A stretch of DNA of 64,000 bases from Chamaelirium japonicum (taxonomy: Eukaryota; Streptophyta; Magnoliopsida; Liliales; Melanthiaceae). Both the position numbers and the translations under genes were made by a program. The notes beneath the pieces were generated by a model. The model searched no databases. It was given only the letters and a program-made list of their open reading frames with translations, and was not told the DNA's origin. Where the stretch lies: contig OX393550.1 of assembly GCA_947650365.1 (NCBI GenBank), positions 99,039,924 to 99,103,923 on the forward strand, given 5' to 3'. Shown here piece after piece: positions 1 through 10,740 of the stretch (position 1 is the first letter of the stretch; each line of letters starts with the position of its first letter).

Positions 1-2265
1 GCTTAATTCCATGATAATTAGAGCATTTTTGTACATCACTTTTATTATTGGAAATAACACCATAATACTTCTCCTATACTCATTTGGCATTTCCTAAATT
101 TCAAGCTCTCATTAATTAGATCACTTAACCCAATTTCTCCTAAGATTTTCAAACTTCCGTTACTTCTGTATACCATCAAATCATACCACCGTATCATTTT
201 CATAATGTTCAAAGCTTATGCAACTTTTGATAACTTTAATGGAGCGGTAATAAACATACCAACTCCTCAATTGTTGTTATTTTGAATAAATGTCTCTCTA
301 TAGGTCCCATTCAATAAATTTGGGAAGTATTCTTTCCATCAGTCTTTAAGCTTATCATCCTTTACCTAAATGATATTGTTTTCACACTTAGTGCAATTAT
401 TTGAGTTATATCTAATTGTCCTTTTCCATAACCATAACCATAACCATAAGATCCATAACCATCAAGACATGCCACATCTATTTCGGTCGGCTTTATGAAT
501 CCTTTGTCACTATTCATTACTTTTTAGGGATATATTTGTTGTTATTGAAAGTTATTCCATGTCTTTTCTAACAACTTCCATTAATGTTATTTGAGGTCCC
601 CCCTCATCCTTGGACCTCCTACATGAGACCCTCTCCTTATTGGGGCCGCCTTCGCACTATGTTGTACATGCCCAAATCAACTTAATCAGTTTTCCAATAT
701 TTTGTCCTCAGCGCGACTCCAATGCATCCTCTAATACACCTATTTCTATACTATCCCTCCTAGTTTTTTCACACATCTAGTGTTCTAAAAAGAGGTTCTA
801 AAAATCGGTTTTCCATTATTATTTCATCTCTCTTGAGGCCTCTTTTTGAAACCCTAATCTATAAAAGAAAAAAAAAGAAAGGAAAACGAGCAGATTTGAA
901 GAGACACTTGTGGATCGCCTTCATCATGCTTCTAATCTTCTTCCAGTTCACCTTCTTCCTGGCGCATCTTCATCCTTTGGTATGGCTTTGACTTGCAAAG
1001 GAACGAGCGAAGTCAATACTTCTTTCACACACATTGATTGTTCTTCATTGGTATCACAATATTCCATCATCATCTTTCTTTGATTACAAAGCATCGTCTG
1101 CAATCGTTACTTAATCTCATGATCTCATCGTTGGTTTTTCATCTTTTATATCATGCTATATAGCATGCGTTTTATTAGCTGAAATTATCATTTACAAATC
1201 TATTTTGAGATATAATTTGATGCTATTGAATGATATTTTCTTATGTTCATATTTGGGAATGATAGAATAGATCAAAGTTGCCACCTTTCATATAAATTCA
1301 GATTTGTCGATGGTTCTTGTTTGCTAAATTTTAAGTTAAAATTTTCTAAATAGACCATATTATTCTTTTAAAAAACTTGGGAACAGTGCATTGCAATAGG
1401 TTTTACATTAAAACCTCACCTATATGAAGCATTATTGTGACTCCTACGCCAAAAGCCCTATTTCAACACCGAATTCCAATCCAATTTGAGTAATAAAATC
1501 TGGATTGCACAACCCAGATCTGCATTTCTTGCTAAAACCCTTAAATCTAATTAGCCTACCCATACACCAACACAAAATCCTTACACAAAGCATCACTGGG
1601 TTGTCGCATCTGCAACAAGCGCACCCAATTCAGTCACAGCAAATAAAATTTGCATGTCATCCGAGGCATTAAACATATATAACAAGGTTTCTTTGCATTG
1701 GAAATAGTATTGGAACCTCCCCACCTTTGGCACGAAGCGAGGTGGTCCTGGGAGTGCTCATTGTTAATTTGTTACTAGCAACCACCTGATCAAGCACCAA
1801 AAGGCTTCGAAGGGGAGTCTTCTTTACCTTGCTTTGTTTCTTATTCGAATTATTGGTCTTGCGTTGAAATCTACATTAGATTTATACTTTAATTGCTTCA
1901 TTGATCCTGTAATTTCAGCAAACACACACCTTGCATCCTCTTCACATTAGCATAGTTTTAGTTTAGAGCCTTATTGCATCTTCATAAGCATTTAATATTA
2001 TAAAGTCACACAATTTATCATTTGCTGCAATTTTATTCAAGTTTGCTTATTTGAACCACACTTGCATCACATAGCATCTTAGAGTTGTCCTCTAGATTGT
2101 CCAGCATCATAGGTTTAACAAAGAGAGTTGGACTAAGGTTAAGGCGAACCATTTTAGCAAACCCATGACCTTTAGGGTTTCACGCACTTGGCTCCAATTA
2201 CCTTCTAATTTCCTAGTCACCTCACAAATAGACAGCCAATTACTTCCATCTAACTCCATTAGATA
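1..2265. other. AT-rich intergenic DNA, no gene recognised
   Basis: Both strands are rich in stop codons and no long reading frame or conserved domain is visible. A CTATAAAAG-like box near 860 is followed by a short Met-initiated frame near 927 and a GT dinucleotide, but nothing downstream supports an exon, so no gene is called. Composition fits ordinary plant intergenic DNA. Confidence 0.6.
426..449. repeat. CCATAA microsatellite, 4 units
   Basis: Four perfect tandem copies of the hexamer CCATAA, followed after a short interruption by one more partial copy. A simple repeat with no evident role. Confidence 0.85.
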
Positions 2266-2508
2266 GATGTAACTGATTTCCATACTTATGAATATTAATC
2301 AAGCTCTTTGTTGCTAAATAATTGCAAATAAGGCCCTAAAGGGATTAACATTCGTAAATAGCACTTGGAACCATATAATAGTTAATGATGTAATCGCTTT
2401 CCACAATTATGAATATTAATCAAGTTCTTTGCTGCTAAATCACAGCAAACAAGCCCCTATACGAACTAACATTCGCAAATAGCACCTAGAACCATATAAT
2501 AATTAATG
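2266..2508. repeat. Local tandem duplication, two ~121-bp units
   Basis: Two adjacent units, 2266-2386 and 2387-2508, align over their whole length. Both start GATGTAA, share the ATGAATATTAATCAAG block and end in AACCATATAATA-TTAATG. They differ at scattered bases, so the duplication is not recent. No coding potential is seen. Confidence 0.8.
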
Positions 2509-2709
2509 TTTATTTACTCTTGTATACCTTGAGTACCTAATTTAACCATTTGATCACCAATAAAACTCTTATACAGATAAATAATGTTTCCAAGATGAAT
2601 GTTGTTTTAAGAACCAAAAAACATTTGAGCATACCAATTTTACTAAAAAGACAAACCTGGATTTCACTGATCAAATATTAAAAACAATATTAAGGACATC
2701 TTACTCTCT

Positions 2710-2919
2710 TTAGAAGAATGAATTCCATCTTGAGAATATGTGTTCCCTCAGCCTTGATACCGAGTCTACCGGTGATTTCAAAACTCCTGTGCATTGACGC
2801 TAATTCCATTCGCCTAAAGTATGGAATGAGCATCGAAAAACAGGAGATCAACACCACCGGTAGACTCACTATCAGGGCTAAGGGAAAACATATTCTTAAG
2901 ATGGAATCCACTCTTCTAA
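2710..2919. repeat. 210-bp foldback (MITE-like hairpin)
   Basis: The left half (from TTAGAAGA at 2710) is an imperfect inverted copy of the right half (ending TCTTCTAA at 2919), with the centre near 2815. The arms are about 100 bp and mostly complementary, including shared blocks ATTCCATCTT, GAATATGT and GAGTCTACCGGTG. There is almost no loop. This fits a MITE or a full foldback whose transcript would form a long hairpin. The two opposed short reading frames across it are mirror images produced by the inverted repeat and are not genes. The terminal TTA/TAA or a flanking CTC could be the target duplication; the superfamily is not decided. Confidence 0.75.
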
Positions 2920-5141
2920 CTCATATGTATGAATCAGATCATATAATATGAACATTGGCAATATGGAATAAATGATTCTCAATAGTAAACCCCGTTTGTT
3001 AATAATGAAAATGCCAAATCACTTTTGAAGCGAAACCCCAACAAGTTATGGGAGGAAAATATCTCATTACGCCAAGTTCAGGTTTTGGGAGTTCTTGGAT
3101 TTAATAACACCTATTGGAGTAACTAGGGGGGGTCCATGGAACTAGGAATGTCAAGAGGTCTCTAACTGAGACTGATCTTGTAATGTACTAGGCCTAGTCA
3201 AAGCCAGGATCGGGAATATGGAAAAATCTAGAGATGCTTTGTCCCAGGCCCGACTCGTTGGCATCCCAAGGTGGAAATTATGTTTAGTAGGGAGTAAAGG
3301 CAGTTACAGAGTCTTACTCGTAGTAAGATTCTTTGTATTCAAGAGTTATGTGAGTTATAATTTCACTGGGAAGGTTACTGGTATTAGCAGTAGGAGAGTT
3401 TCATGACTCATAGGGGAGCAAATATTAAAGAGAATTATATAAAGGATCACCCTTTAAACCATGTCGTCTCATGTTCATTTCCAAAAAAGAAGAATCTTTG
3501 AGTATTCTGAAATCTAAACCTGTTATTCTAGCTAATTTGTATAGAGAAAAAAAATCTGTTGCAACTTTTAATATTCAATTGGTTTGGTCACCATATTTCA
3601 TCAATAAAAAAGGCAGTTCATATTTGTTGCAATCTCTGTTGCAATTGCCTTGGAGGAATGGAGAGGTTCCCCGGTGCGATGCCCCCAATGCAATCCTAGG
3701 AAACATAAAGTTGTGATGGCTTAATGCCTACTACAAGTGAGGCTTTTCTACTACTAATCTCATTTTTAATTGTTATTCTGCTTACATTTTTGCATCTATA
3801 GTTCAATTTTGCATCTGCATTACTTCTCGTTCTTGGATCCTACCATCTGAAAGACAAAATTCACCAATAAACCCCTCAATGCCCTCATTAGCCTTCCTAG
3901 ATCCAGAATTTTGCTCCATAAGTTACAATCCAGTAAGCACACATTTTTCAAATTCTTTTATTATTCCTTGTTAGATTGTAAAACCCTTTTATGTTTTACA
4001 TCTCCACTAGGTTTCTCCCGACCAACTTTTTTCTTATCGTTGACTATTTTCGTAGTGTGAGTTCATATCAATTTCAGATATGATCTTAGCTAATTCAAAT
4101 CATTGTCAAATCTTAAATCCACAAAATCCTTTTCAGTTTCCCTACTGCATCAATTTGGTAGCATAACCGGCACTACAAGTTAAAAATGAAAAAAAACATA
4201 TCACATAATTATGTCATCGATCTTCACTGATGAGTCACTCCCTGAGTTCACAATCTAAATGTCGATCTAGAAGATATTATTTTCAGCAAAAGGCATGTTG
4301 AGTCAAATATATGGGTAAATGTCTGCCTTAAGAATAGTAAACTAATATAAGAGGAAAAACAAGCAAATTGCACATAGGTAGTAACAAGTTACAAAAACAA
4401 GCCTAATAAGTTAGAAAGAAACACGTAATTCACCTAGTACATGCAAGTACAATAGACGAGGAGAGAAAAATCACACGCAAATGGGACTAATCAAGAAAAA
4501 TTGTCTAAATAAAGAGATTGGAGTTAATATGGGCAGAGACCGACTAAAAAGATCTATATATGTATTGTAAAGTAGGGTGTGGTGCATAAGGTGAAGGCCT
4601 TCTGTGAATTTAGGATTTGGTGTGATTTTGGGCAATCTCAGAACCAGGGAAGTAAGATAAGATATGAAATTATACTATAGAAATAGTCAAAATTGCATTA
4701 AAAAGTAGCTTGGGGGAAGCCTATTATCAAGGTTACGAGGATAACAAAGTCCCATGCGATTTGAAAAGAATACGCAAGGAATTTTGTCACTGCTTGGTAG
4801 ACTTGAAATTCTGTAACAGAATTTGGACTAAAACAAGGTATATGGTGGGCCTTGGCTAATTGGTCACTAGATTTAAGATTAGATATATAGATGCAAAAAA
4901 TTAGAAAAAATACTAAAATAAAGATTTATTGTTTAATGAACAAAGTAGACAAGTCCACCAAGTGTAGATAGCTATAAACAAATGGGATTGGAGAGATATA
5001 GAAGCAACAACTTTGTTTGTTCTATGCTTTTACTTCATTCGAATTCATTAGCATTTCTTTCTTTTTTCTTAATCTCTTTGTAAGACCATGAGTAAATTTT
5101 AGCTTCCTTATATTTTAAAAGAACTGCAAGCCGCTTAACAC
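2920..5141. other. AT-rich intergenic DNA, no gene recognised
   Basis: Only short reading frames occur (for example 3471-3716, 81 codons), with no recognisable motif. The right end is the 3' flank of the minus-strand FAR1-like gene and would hold its 3' UTR or last exon if the gene is spliced after 5217. Confidence 0.55.
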
Positions 5142-7367
5142 CTATGACTGTAGCAAGTAGACATGAACAATGAACAAGACAATAGATGAAGGAAAAATAC
5201 TAGGGTGAGCATGAACCTGAGATGGCTGTGAAGGAGTTCCCCCACTGTTGCGATCTCCTTGTGGAATGCTTGCGGAAGAGACATTTTTCTTCGCTGTGGA
5301 AACTTTTTTCACAGCGTCTTGGAGAGCATGCATTGCTACATTATATATACCGATAGATGTAGCACCGTCCTCTGCAAACTTGATAGCTTCATGACATAAG
5401 CTGTTGTAGCGCCAGGTCAGAGATTGACGGGGATCACTATTACTTAGTGATTTTGGTTCATCCAATACAATCCCATTATTTACCTCGCTTACTCCCTCAT
5501 TCCTGGCATTTTTCGTCCATCTTTTCAAAATATAATGAGCTGGGATTGCCAAAACACATGCTGCCCTAAAGACGGTCAATATGTGTCTGCAGAGTATGCC
5601 TGAATATTCAAACATGAGACAGCTACATGTTGCTGTAGATTCCGAAGCATTGAACATGACAGTATATGCTTTATGTTCTTCCTCAAGCTGTGCCACTTTA
5701 TAAGTGCTAATTCCACCCCCCTCCTTGATTTTGTTTGAAGTATATATTGATGTTCCAATCAATTCTTCTTGAAATATCGAGAATATTTTCCGTGTGTATT
5801 GTTCTGCCGCTTGTTTTTCTATAGGCGAGGGTGTCTTCAGAACCGGTGAAGTGTATAAGGTATCACAATCTGCTTTCACTTCCTTCTCATACCAGCTATC
5901 AACCGCCTTCTCATACTGCTCAATGAACGTCTGAGGATCAGTCTGTGCATTCACATACCCCTCAAAAAATGAACTGGTTTCACACCGTTGGGTCAATGAC
6001 ATTTCTGCAAAGAAAGTGTTCCTCAGGTACACTGGAACCCACTGATGGCGACAATTGTACACAGATTGCAGCCACTCATTATCTCTGAGGTTGAACCTAG
6101 CAATAAGCATCTCCCAACAGGATTCGAACTCAGTAATTGTCTCGGCCGTGTTAATACATCGATACAATTCCCCCCGGAAGGAAGGATCTGCATTGTAAAC
6201 ATGTGACAACTTATCCTGACCTTCTTTCAAGATGTGCCACTTGCAAAGCCGGTGTCTAGTTCGGGGAAAGACCTTCACAGCCGCTGCTTGTATGATCCAA
6301 TCTCGTTCCAGAACTACCGAGACGGGGTGGCACCCCGACATTGCCAAAAGCAGTGTCCGGAACAGCCAGACGAGCGAAGGCTCGGAGTCATCCACAAGAA
6401 GTGCGCAACCAAACAACACAGGCTGCCCATGATGATTGATTCCCGTGAAAGACGCAAATGGTATCTGGTACTGACTTGTCTTATAGAAGGTGTCGAAGGT
6501 GACCACATCTCCGAAGTGCTTATAGGCCATCCTCGATCTCGCGTCCGCCCAAAATACATTGCCTGTGCATCGACCACCATCGAACTGCATCGCGTAGAAG
6601 AATCTAGAGTCTTCTGCTTGCATCCGATGTAAGTACTCTACGATAGTCTGCAACCCTCCACCAATGGTGCTCTGGGCGGCGATTCCAGTATAACAAGTGT
6701 TGATGATCTCACGAGATTCTTCTTTTGCTCCTGGGTAACTACACGAAGGGCTTCTCCCGGTGGCGGACAAGAGCCTATGCGACCGGAGGCAATGAGCCCG
6801 GCTAGGAGCCACCAACTCATGGTTATGCACCTTGTGAAGTTTGGATACAACCCACCTCCCAGTTTCCTGTCTCTTAATCCGGATCATCGCCTTGCAACCC
6901 ACCCTCGTGACGGCCCGTGTTCGCTTGGACCTCCCTCCGTCGCCATCGCCCTCGCCCCCTGCATCCTTCTTTCCCCCCACATCCTTGTTGCCCCCCGCAT
7001 CCTTCTTGCCCCCCGCATCCTTCTTGCCACGGTGCGCTCGGAAGCCCTCCCTGGCGCACACGAACTGCCGGGCGGTGATCGAGCCGTCCCGCCTCGACCG
7101 GAGGGACACGCTGATTCGGGTGTTGAAGCCGACGCGGCAGGCGTAGGTGTTGTAGAAGGTCCACGCGTCATCCGCCGTCTCAAACTCCATGCCGAGGTAC
7201 GGGTCGAGGCCATCTTCGTCATCCCCGGCTGTAATCGCCATTTCCTCACCCTCACCCTCGCCCTCACCCTCACCCGCCGAGGGTTCCGCATCCATTTCGG
7301 ACCCGTATCCCGTGCTAGCATCGTCTCCGGAGCCCGTGTTCGAGTAGTCGGCTGCGCTCTCCTCCAT
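5142..7367 (-). CDS. FAR1-RELATED SEQUENCE (FHY3/FAR1 family) transcription factor
   Basis: Uninterrupted 741-residue frame. In order it shows: an acidic N-terminus with an (EG)n run (about 32-42); a FAR1 DNA-binding domain (about 65-190) whose zinc ligands can be seen as C104, C158 and H181-x-H183; a MULE transposase-derived domain (about 286-380) with the FDTFYKT and RHRLCKWH landmarks; and a SWIM zinc finger (C581-S-C583 ... C593-R-H595). Known family members are nuclear transcription factors domesticated from Mutator-like transposases, and FHY3/FAR1 act in phytochrome A light signalling; the specific role of this paralogue is unknown. An in-frame run of KDAGG-type repeats (about 115-138) interrupts the FAR1 domain. 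In the MULE core the usual second Asp block reads VVLERDW, so catalytic competence is doubtful, as is normal for this family. The Met at 7367 is chosen because a strong acceptor (T-rich tract plus TAG) lies at 7381-7383; the in-frame codons up to 7424 would be intron. Near the C-terminus a CAG|GT at 5217/5216 could be a splice donor, so the last 25 or so residues may be intron read-through. Confidence 0.88.
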   Translation of the reverse strand: MEESAADYSNTGSGDDASTGYGSEMDAEPSAGEGEGEGEGEEMAITAGDDEDGLDPYLGMEFETADDAWTFYNTYACRVGFNTRISVSLRSRRDGSITARQFVCAREGFRAHRGKKDAGGKKDAGGNKDVGGKKDAGGEGDGDGGRSKRTRAVTRVGCKAMIRIKRQETGRWVVSKLHKVHNHELVAPSRAHCLRSHRLLSATGRSPSCSYPGAKEESREIINTCYTGIAAQSTIGGGLQTIVEYLHRMQAEDSRFFYAMQFDGGRCTGNVFWADARSRMAYKHFGDVVTFDTFYKTSQYQIPFASFTGINHHGQPVLFGCALLVDDSEPSLVWLFRTLLLAMSGCHPVSVVLERDWIIQAAAVKVFPRTRHRLCKWHILKEGQDKLSHVYNADPSFRGELYRCINTAETITEFESCWEMLIARFNLRDNEWLQSVYNCRHQWVPVYLRNTFFAEMSLTQRCETSSFFEGYVNAQTDPQTFIEQYEKAVDSWYEKEVKADCDTLYTSPVLKTPSPIEKQAAEQYTRKIFSIFQEELIGTSIYTSNKIKEGGGISTYKVAQLEEEHKAYTVMFNASESTATCSCLMFEYSGILCRHILTVFRAACVLAIPAHYILKRWTKNARNEGVSEVNNGIVLDEPKSLSNSDPRQSLTWRYNSLCHEAIKFAEDGATSIGIYNVAMHALQDAVKKVSTAKKNVSSASIPQGDRNSGGTPSQPSQVHAHPSIFPSSIVLFIVHVYLLQS

Positions 7368-7380
7368 GGCACCCAAGGAG

Positions 7381-7671
7381 CTAAAAACCCACAACCTCAC
7401 ACCTTCTGCTTGCCCAAGATCCAATTTTCTTTGGCATTACACGGTGAAATCCCAGAATCGAACATGATCAGATCACGGGAGGGGAAATTTGGCACCTAGG
7501 GTTTGAATCTGCGTGCCCAGCGGGGATTTCAGAGACTCCGGCTCCCCGAATCCATTGCTACGAGGTATGCCCTAGTTCCTCCCTAAGATTCAATGGAAGG
7601 AAACCCTAGCAGAGGTTGCGATCCGTAGCAGTCGGAGAGAAAAAAATCAAGAGGAATGGAGGAGGAATTAC
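7381..7671 (-). other. Probable 5'-UTR intron of the FAR1-like gene
   Basis: On the minus strand GAAG|GTAATT at 7672/7671 is a good donor, and a T-rich tract ending TAG at 7381 is a good acceptor, 13 bases before the ATG at 7367. The leader exon would lie from 7672 to about 7780 and includes a (TC) run at about 7712-7732 (GA-rich in the transcript). Long first introns in the leader are common in plant regulatory genes. This is a sequence-based prediction only. Confidence 0.6.
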
Positions 7672-7790
7672 CTTCTTCGCTCTCGCCAATCTTTCATTTC
7701 CTTTGTCTTCAGATCCTCTCTCTCTCTCTCTCTAGAGCGCAATTAGGGTTTCGTGCTAGAGAGAGAAAAATAGAGATCGGGAGGGAAACG

Positions 7791-7993
7791 GCTGAGTGCG
7801 CACTTCACCCGACGGTAGGGGTCCGATGCACGCCACGTGGTACAAGCGGCATCGCAGCCTCTGGGTGGGGGCCTGTGGCTGTGCTGAGTGCGATTCATCT
7901 GTCGGTGCTGAGTGCGATTCACGGGGCTGAGTGCGCCACGTGCACCGCCGACAGGTGAATCGCATTCACACCCGACAGACGAATCGCACTCAG
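7791..7993. repeat. Foldback/MITE-like cluster upstream of the FAR1-like gene
   Basis: The motif CTGAGTGCG occurs four times on the plus strand (7792, 7884, 7908, 7927) and once inverted (7985-7993). The arm at 7884-7906 and the arm at 7969-7993 are near-perfect inverted copies, so the interval can form a hairpin. This fits a small inverted-repeat transposon, probably with internal duplications, sitting in the gene's promoter or leader. Confidence 0.65.
7834..7942. promoter_or_regulatory. Two G-box (CACGTG) sites
   Basis: Perfect palindromic CACGTG occurs at 7834-7839 and 7937-7942, upstream of the minus-strand FAR1-like gene and inside the foldback cluster. CACGTG is the known binding site of bZIP (HY5-type) and bHLH (PIF-type) factors, which fits a light-pathway gene. 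Their use here is inference. No clear TATA box is seen. Confidence 0.45.
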
Positions 7994-8149
7994 CCCTAGC
8001 TGCACGCTCCACCCCACGTCCGGCGATGCGGTTCGTGCCCCGTCCTGTCCGGCCCCACCCGTCGCGAACCGGAGGAAGCCGGAAGAGCAGAGGGAACCGA
8101 ATTAATTAAAAGTGGACCGGAGATAAGGGAATCAAGGGTCCAGGCCTAA

Positions 8150-8152
<3 letters not shown>

Positions 8153-8216
<64 letters not shown>
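8153..8216. repeat. (TC)32 microsatellite
   Basis: Perfect TC dinucleotide run of 64 bases, GA-rich on the strand of the adjacent gene. Likely length-polymorphic. Confidence 0.95.
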
Positions 8217-8221
<5 letters not shown>

Positions 8222-8234
8222 CAAAAAAACAAAA

Positions 8235-8459
8235 GGATAAATTACACATAAACCCCCTATAGTTTGACCGATTATCACTTAACATGTTTAAAACCCTACA
8301 AATACGCTTACAATTTCGAAAACACGTCACTTGCACCCCCTTCAGAGGGGTCTATGTGTATGGTTTTTCAAACTACAGGGGGGTATTTGTAAGGTTTTAA
8401 ACATGAGGGGGTGTAAGTAATAATCAGTCAAACTACAGGAGGCTATGTGTCATTTATCC
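8235..8459. mobile_element. 225-bp MITE-like inverted-repeat element
   Basis: It begins GGATAAATTACACATA and ends with the inverted match ...TATGTGTCATTTATCC. The inverted arms are about 75 bp each and hold the TAGTTTGAC and TGTTTAAAACC blocks, with a short unpaired middle. It is flanked by A-rich runs on both sides, so the target duplication cannot be read. No coding capacity. The arrangement is that of a non-autonomous MITE or foldback. Confidence 0.75.
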
Positions 8460-9062
8460 AAAAAAAAAAAAGATAAGGAATCAAGGGATGTAACACTGGT
8501 CGGTCGGGTTAAGCCGGTCCGGAACATTGTAACACTCAACCAAGCCCGTGTCGATGCTCATATATTTTTTAAGGACTTAGTGATACCTTCCTGACAAAAC
8601 TCTCATACAAGTTCCGTATTGCAATAGCTTCCATCCAAAATCCCGCCAAACCAAATAAAAAAAAGGACAATAAAGTCCAACCCAAGTTCATTAAATTGGC
8701 ATTTCCTGCCATCCACTTAACACGAACCATTTTTTGCATATAAATTAATTGAAATCACTTCAGATTGTCGATTTAAAATCACAAAACAATTTAATTTTTT
8801 TTTCTATATATTTTCATCAAAAAAAAATTTATTCTGTCAACCGATCAAATAGTTAATCTTTTTTACCTAATTGTTACTCTTTATGTCCAAGATATAATTG
8901 ACATTGTTTCTTATAGTTAAATATATTTTTTATCACAAAGATAATCATATTATAACCAGTTGAGCAGAAATATTGCTACAATCAATCGACAATTGAGGTA
9001 TTTTACCATATCAAATTGTTACTATTTGCAAACGGATTGTTATTCTTTACAAATTGTTACTT
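8460..9062. other. AT-rich intergenic DNA
   Basis: No reading frame, repeat or conserved motif recognised. It follows an A-run at the MITE edge. Confidence 0.5.
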
Positions 9063-9295
9063 TTTTGCTAAGATGGTTACACTTTATATGTAGGGCTAAA
9101 ATTGTTATTTAAATTTTTTGTTATTATATGTGTGTGGCAGAAGGAGCCCGCATTAGCGAAAACTAACGAATTTTTGCTCTTTAACGATTTTTACTCTTTT
9201 GCTACGATTGTTACACTTTATCTGTAGGGGTAAAATTGTCATTTGAAAAATTTCGGTATTACATGTGCACGGGAGAAGGAGCTCGCATTAGCCAA
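9063..9295. repeat. Diverged direct duplication of ~100 bp
   Basis: The unit at about 9063-9160 and the unit at about 9197-9295 share the order TTTTGCTA, GTTACACTTTAT, TGTAGGG, TAAAATTGT, AGAAGGAG and CGCATTAG, with many substitutions. This is an old local duplication. Its right edge overlaps the repeat flanking the GC-rich island that follows. Confidence 0.65.
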
Positions 9296-9723
9296 AGTCC
9301 AACTACAGATAAAGTGGCATTTGAATTTATCTTGTAAATGCCCAAAGTGGCATTCGAATTTACGAATGGTGCCACCCATTCTTTCACAGAGAACCGAGCT
9401 TGGGGGGTTTTGTACCACTCCCGTGTTGCGCTCGGACACCAGTCAGCCTCCTTCGTGCCGTCGATGCGGAGAGAACACGGAGGAGAACCACTGGAGATCG
9501 TCCGTTCATTTTGAGGTTCGTCGATTCCGTGTCGGCCAACTCTGTGGTCTGGGACGAGCTTTGACCATAGAGTCCATGCATACTGTGGAGGGGCTGCAAT
9601 CATGTAGCAGCACGGGGTGGTCTGGGTGGCTTGGGTTTGGATTCTAGCCACCTTGTTGCCGATCGAGTAGGTCCGACGCCATGCAGAGACAATGAGCTCG
9701 CATTAGGCAAAGTCCAACTACAG
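9272..9723. repeat. GC-richer island flanked by ~36-bp direct repeats
   Basis: The block GAGCTCGCATTAGCCAAAG plus TCCAACTACAG at 9272-9307 recurs with few changes at 9684-9723. Between them, about 9360-9680 is clearly more GC-rich than its AT-rich surroundings and is open in frames on both strands (about 130 codons each), with no motif I recognise. It could be a captured gene fragment or part of a repeat. Confidence 0.5.
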
Positions 9724-10593
9724 GGGCCTGACGTTAAGTTCAAACTATACATACCCTTAACATAAATCGGAAACCTTTTTAAGGATCTAACGTTAGTAAC
9801 CCCTATATTTTTTTTCTTCGATCAAAGCTCGGATCAAACATTTGGGCCTGGATCGGACCCTGACCCAAAAGCCTTCCAATGATCAAATTTCTTCGGTAGA
9901 CATATTTGGCATTAATCGACGTTGTTAACATAAGTTTTTTATTTTAAAAAAATATATGTTTTTATTTCTTAAATTGTGTTGTAAGCTAGCAATGACTAAA
10001 AGAAACTCCCAAAGGTTTTTTTTTCTAACGTATCGTTGCTATCTAATCAAATAGAAAAAGTTCATTCCTAGATACGTCGGGTAGATCCAACTCCATCTAA
10101 GAAAGTGGGCCAAGTTCGGACGGGACTTATACAAGTCCAGACCTGATCCGTTTTGGTTTTGGTACAAACTATAAGTCCGAGCCCAAATATCATATTTGGG
10201 ACATAGATCCAAATGGACCAAACCTGTTCGACATTGGTAGAGCACAATCGGGTCTTGGTGGGATCCAGGCCCATTACCAGCCCTATCTACAGGGAATGGG
10301 TGGCCCAAATAGGCCAATCAGTGTTTTTTCAGACCGGGCCGAGGGATGAGCCCGAATGGGTTTGGGTTTCGAACTAGGGTTTTCTTAGGCCAGGCTTTTT
10401 CGGGCTGAGTGGACACCGAGCTAAATGATAAACCATAGTGATCGAGAAGAGAAGCAAAACGTTTTTATTGAAATGGTTTTAAGGTTGATTTACTAATAAA
10501 CATGTTTTAGGAAAAAAAAACCTTGAAATAATTTTTATAAACAATTTTAAAAAATATTTATTTATTATTTAATTGGTCAAAAACAATTTGGCA
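9724..10593. other. Intergenic DNA, no gene recognised
   Basis: Short frames only. 10060-10420 is rich in GGCCCAA/TTGGGCC-like words and looks like a degenerate repeat, but no element boundary can be drawn. Confidence 0.45.
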
Positions 10594-10720
10594 AGCAAGG
10601 GTAGCCATCATCAAATCCCCAAGTTCATGCAAGACCTAGATGATGGCTACCCTCTCTTCTATCTAGATGATGGCTGCCCTCTCTTCTATTTCTATAGCCC
10701 CAAGTTCATGCAAGACCTAT
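10594..10720. repeat. Interleaved direct and inverted short repeats
   Basis: CCCCAAGTTCATGCAAGACC occurs at 10617 and again at 10698. Between them a 25-bp word containing GATGATGGCT and CCCTCTCTTCTAT is repeated twice, and AGGGTAGCCATCATC at about 10597 is its inverted partner. The function is unknown; it could be the edge of an old element. Confidence 0.7.
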
Positions 10721-10740
10721 GAGAGACCCCTAAAAGTTCT

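Noticed and set aside
2718-2951. Paired short frames of 73-77 codons on opposite strands
   Set aside because: They resemble each other because they lie on the two arms of an inverted repeat.
3471-3716. 81-codon plus-strand frame
   Set aside because: No motif, no supporting splice sites and AT-rich composition; chance frame is likelier.
7368-7424. Longer N-terminus of the FAR1-like protein starting at 7424
   Set aside because: A strong TAG acceptor at 7381 lies between, and the Met at 7367 begins the acidic segment usual for the family; the extra residues would be intron.
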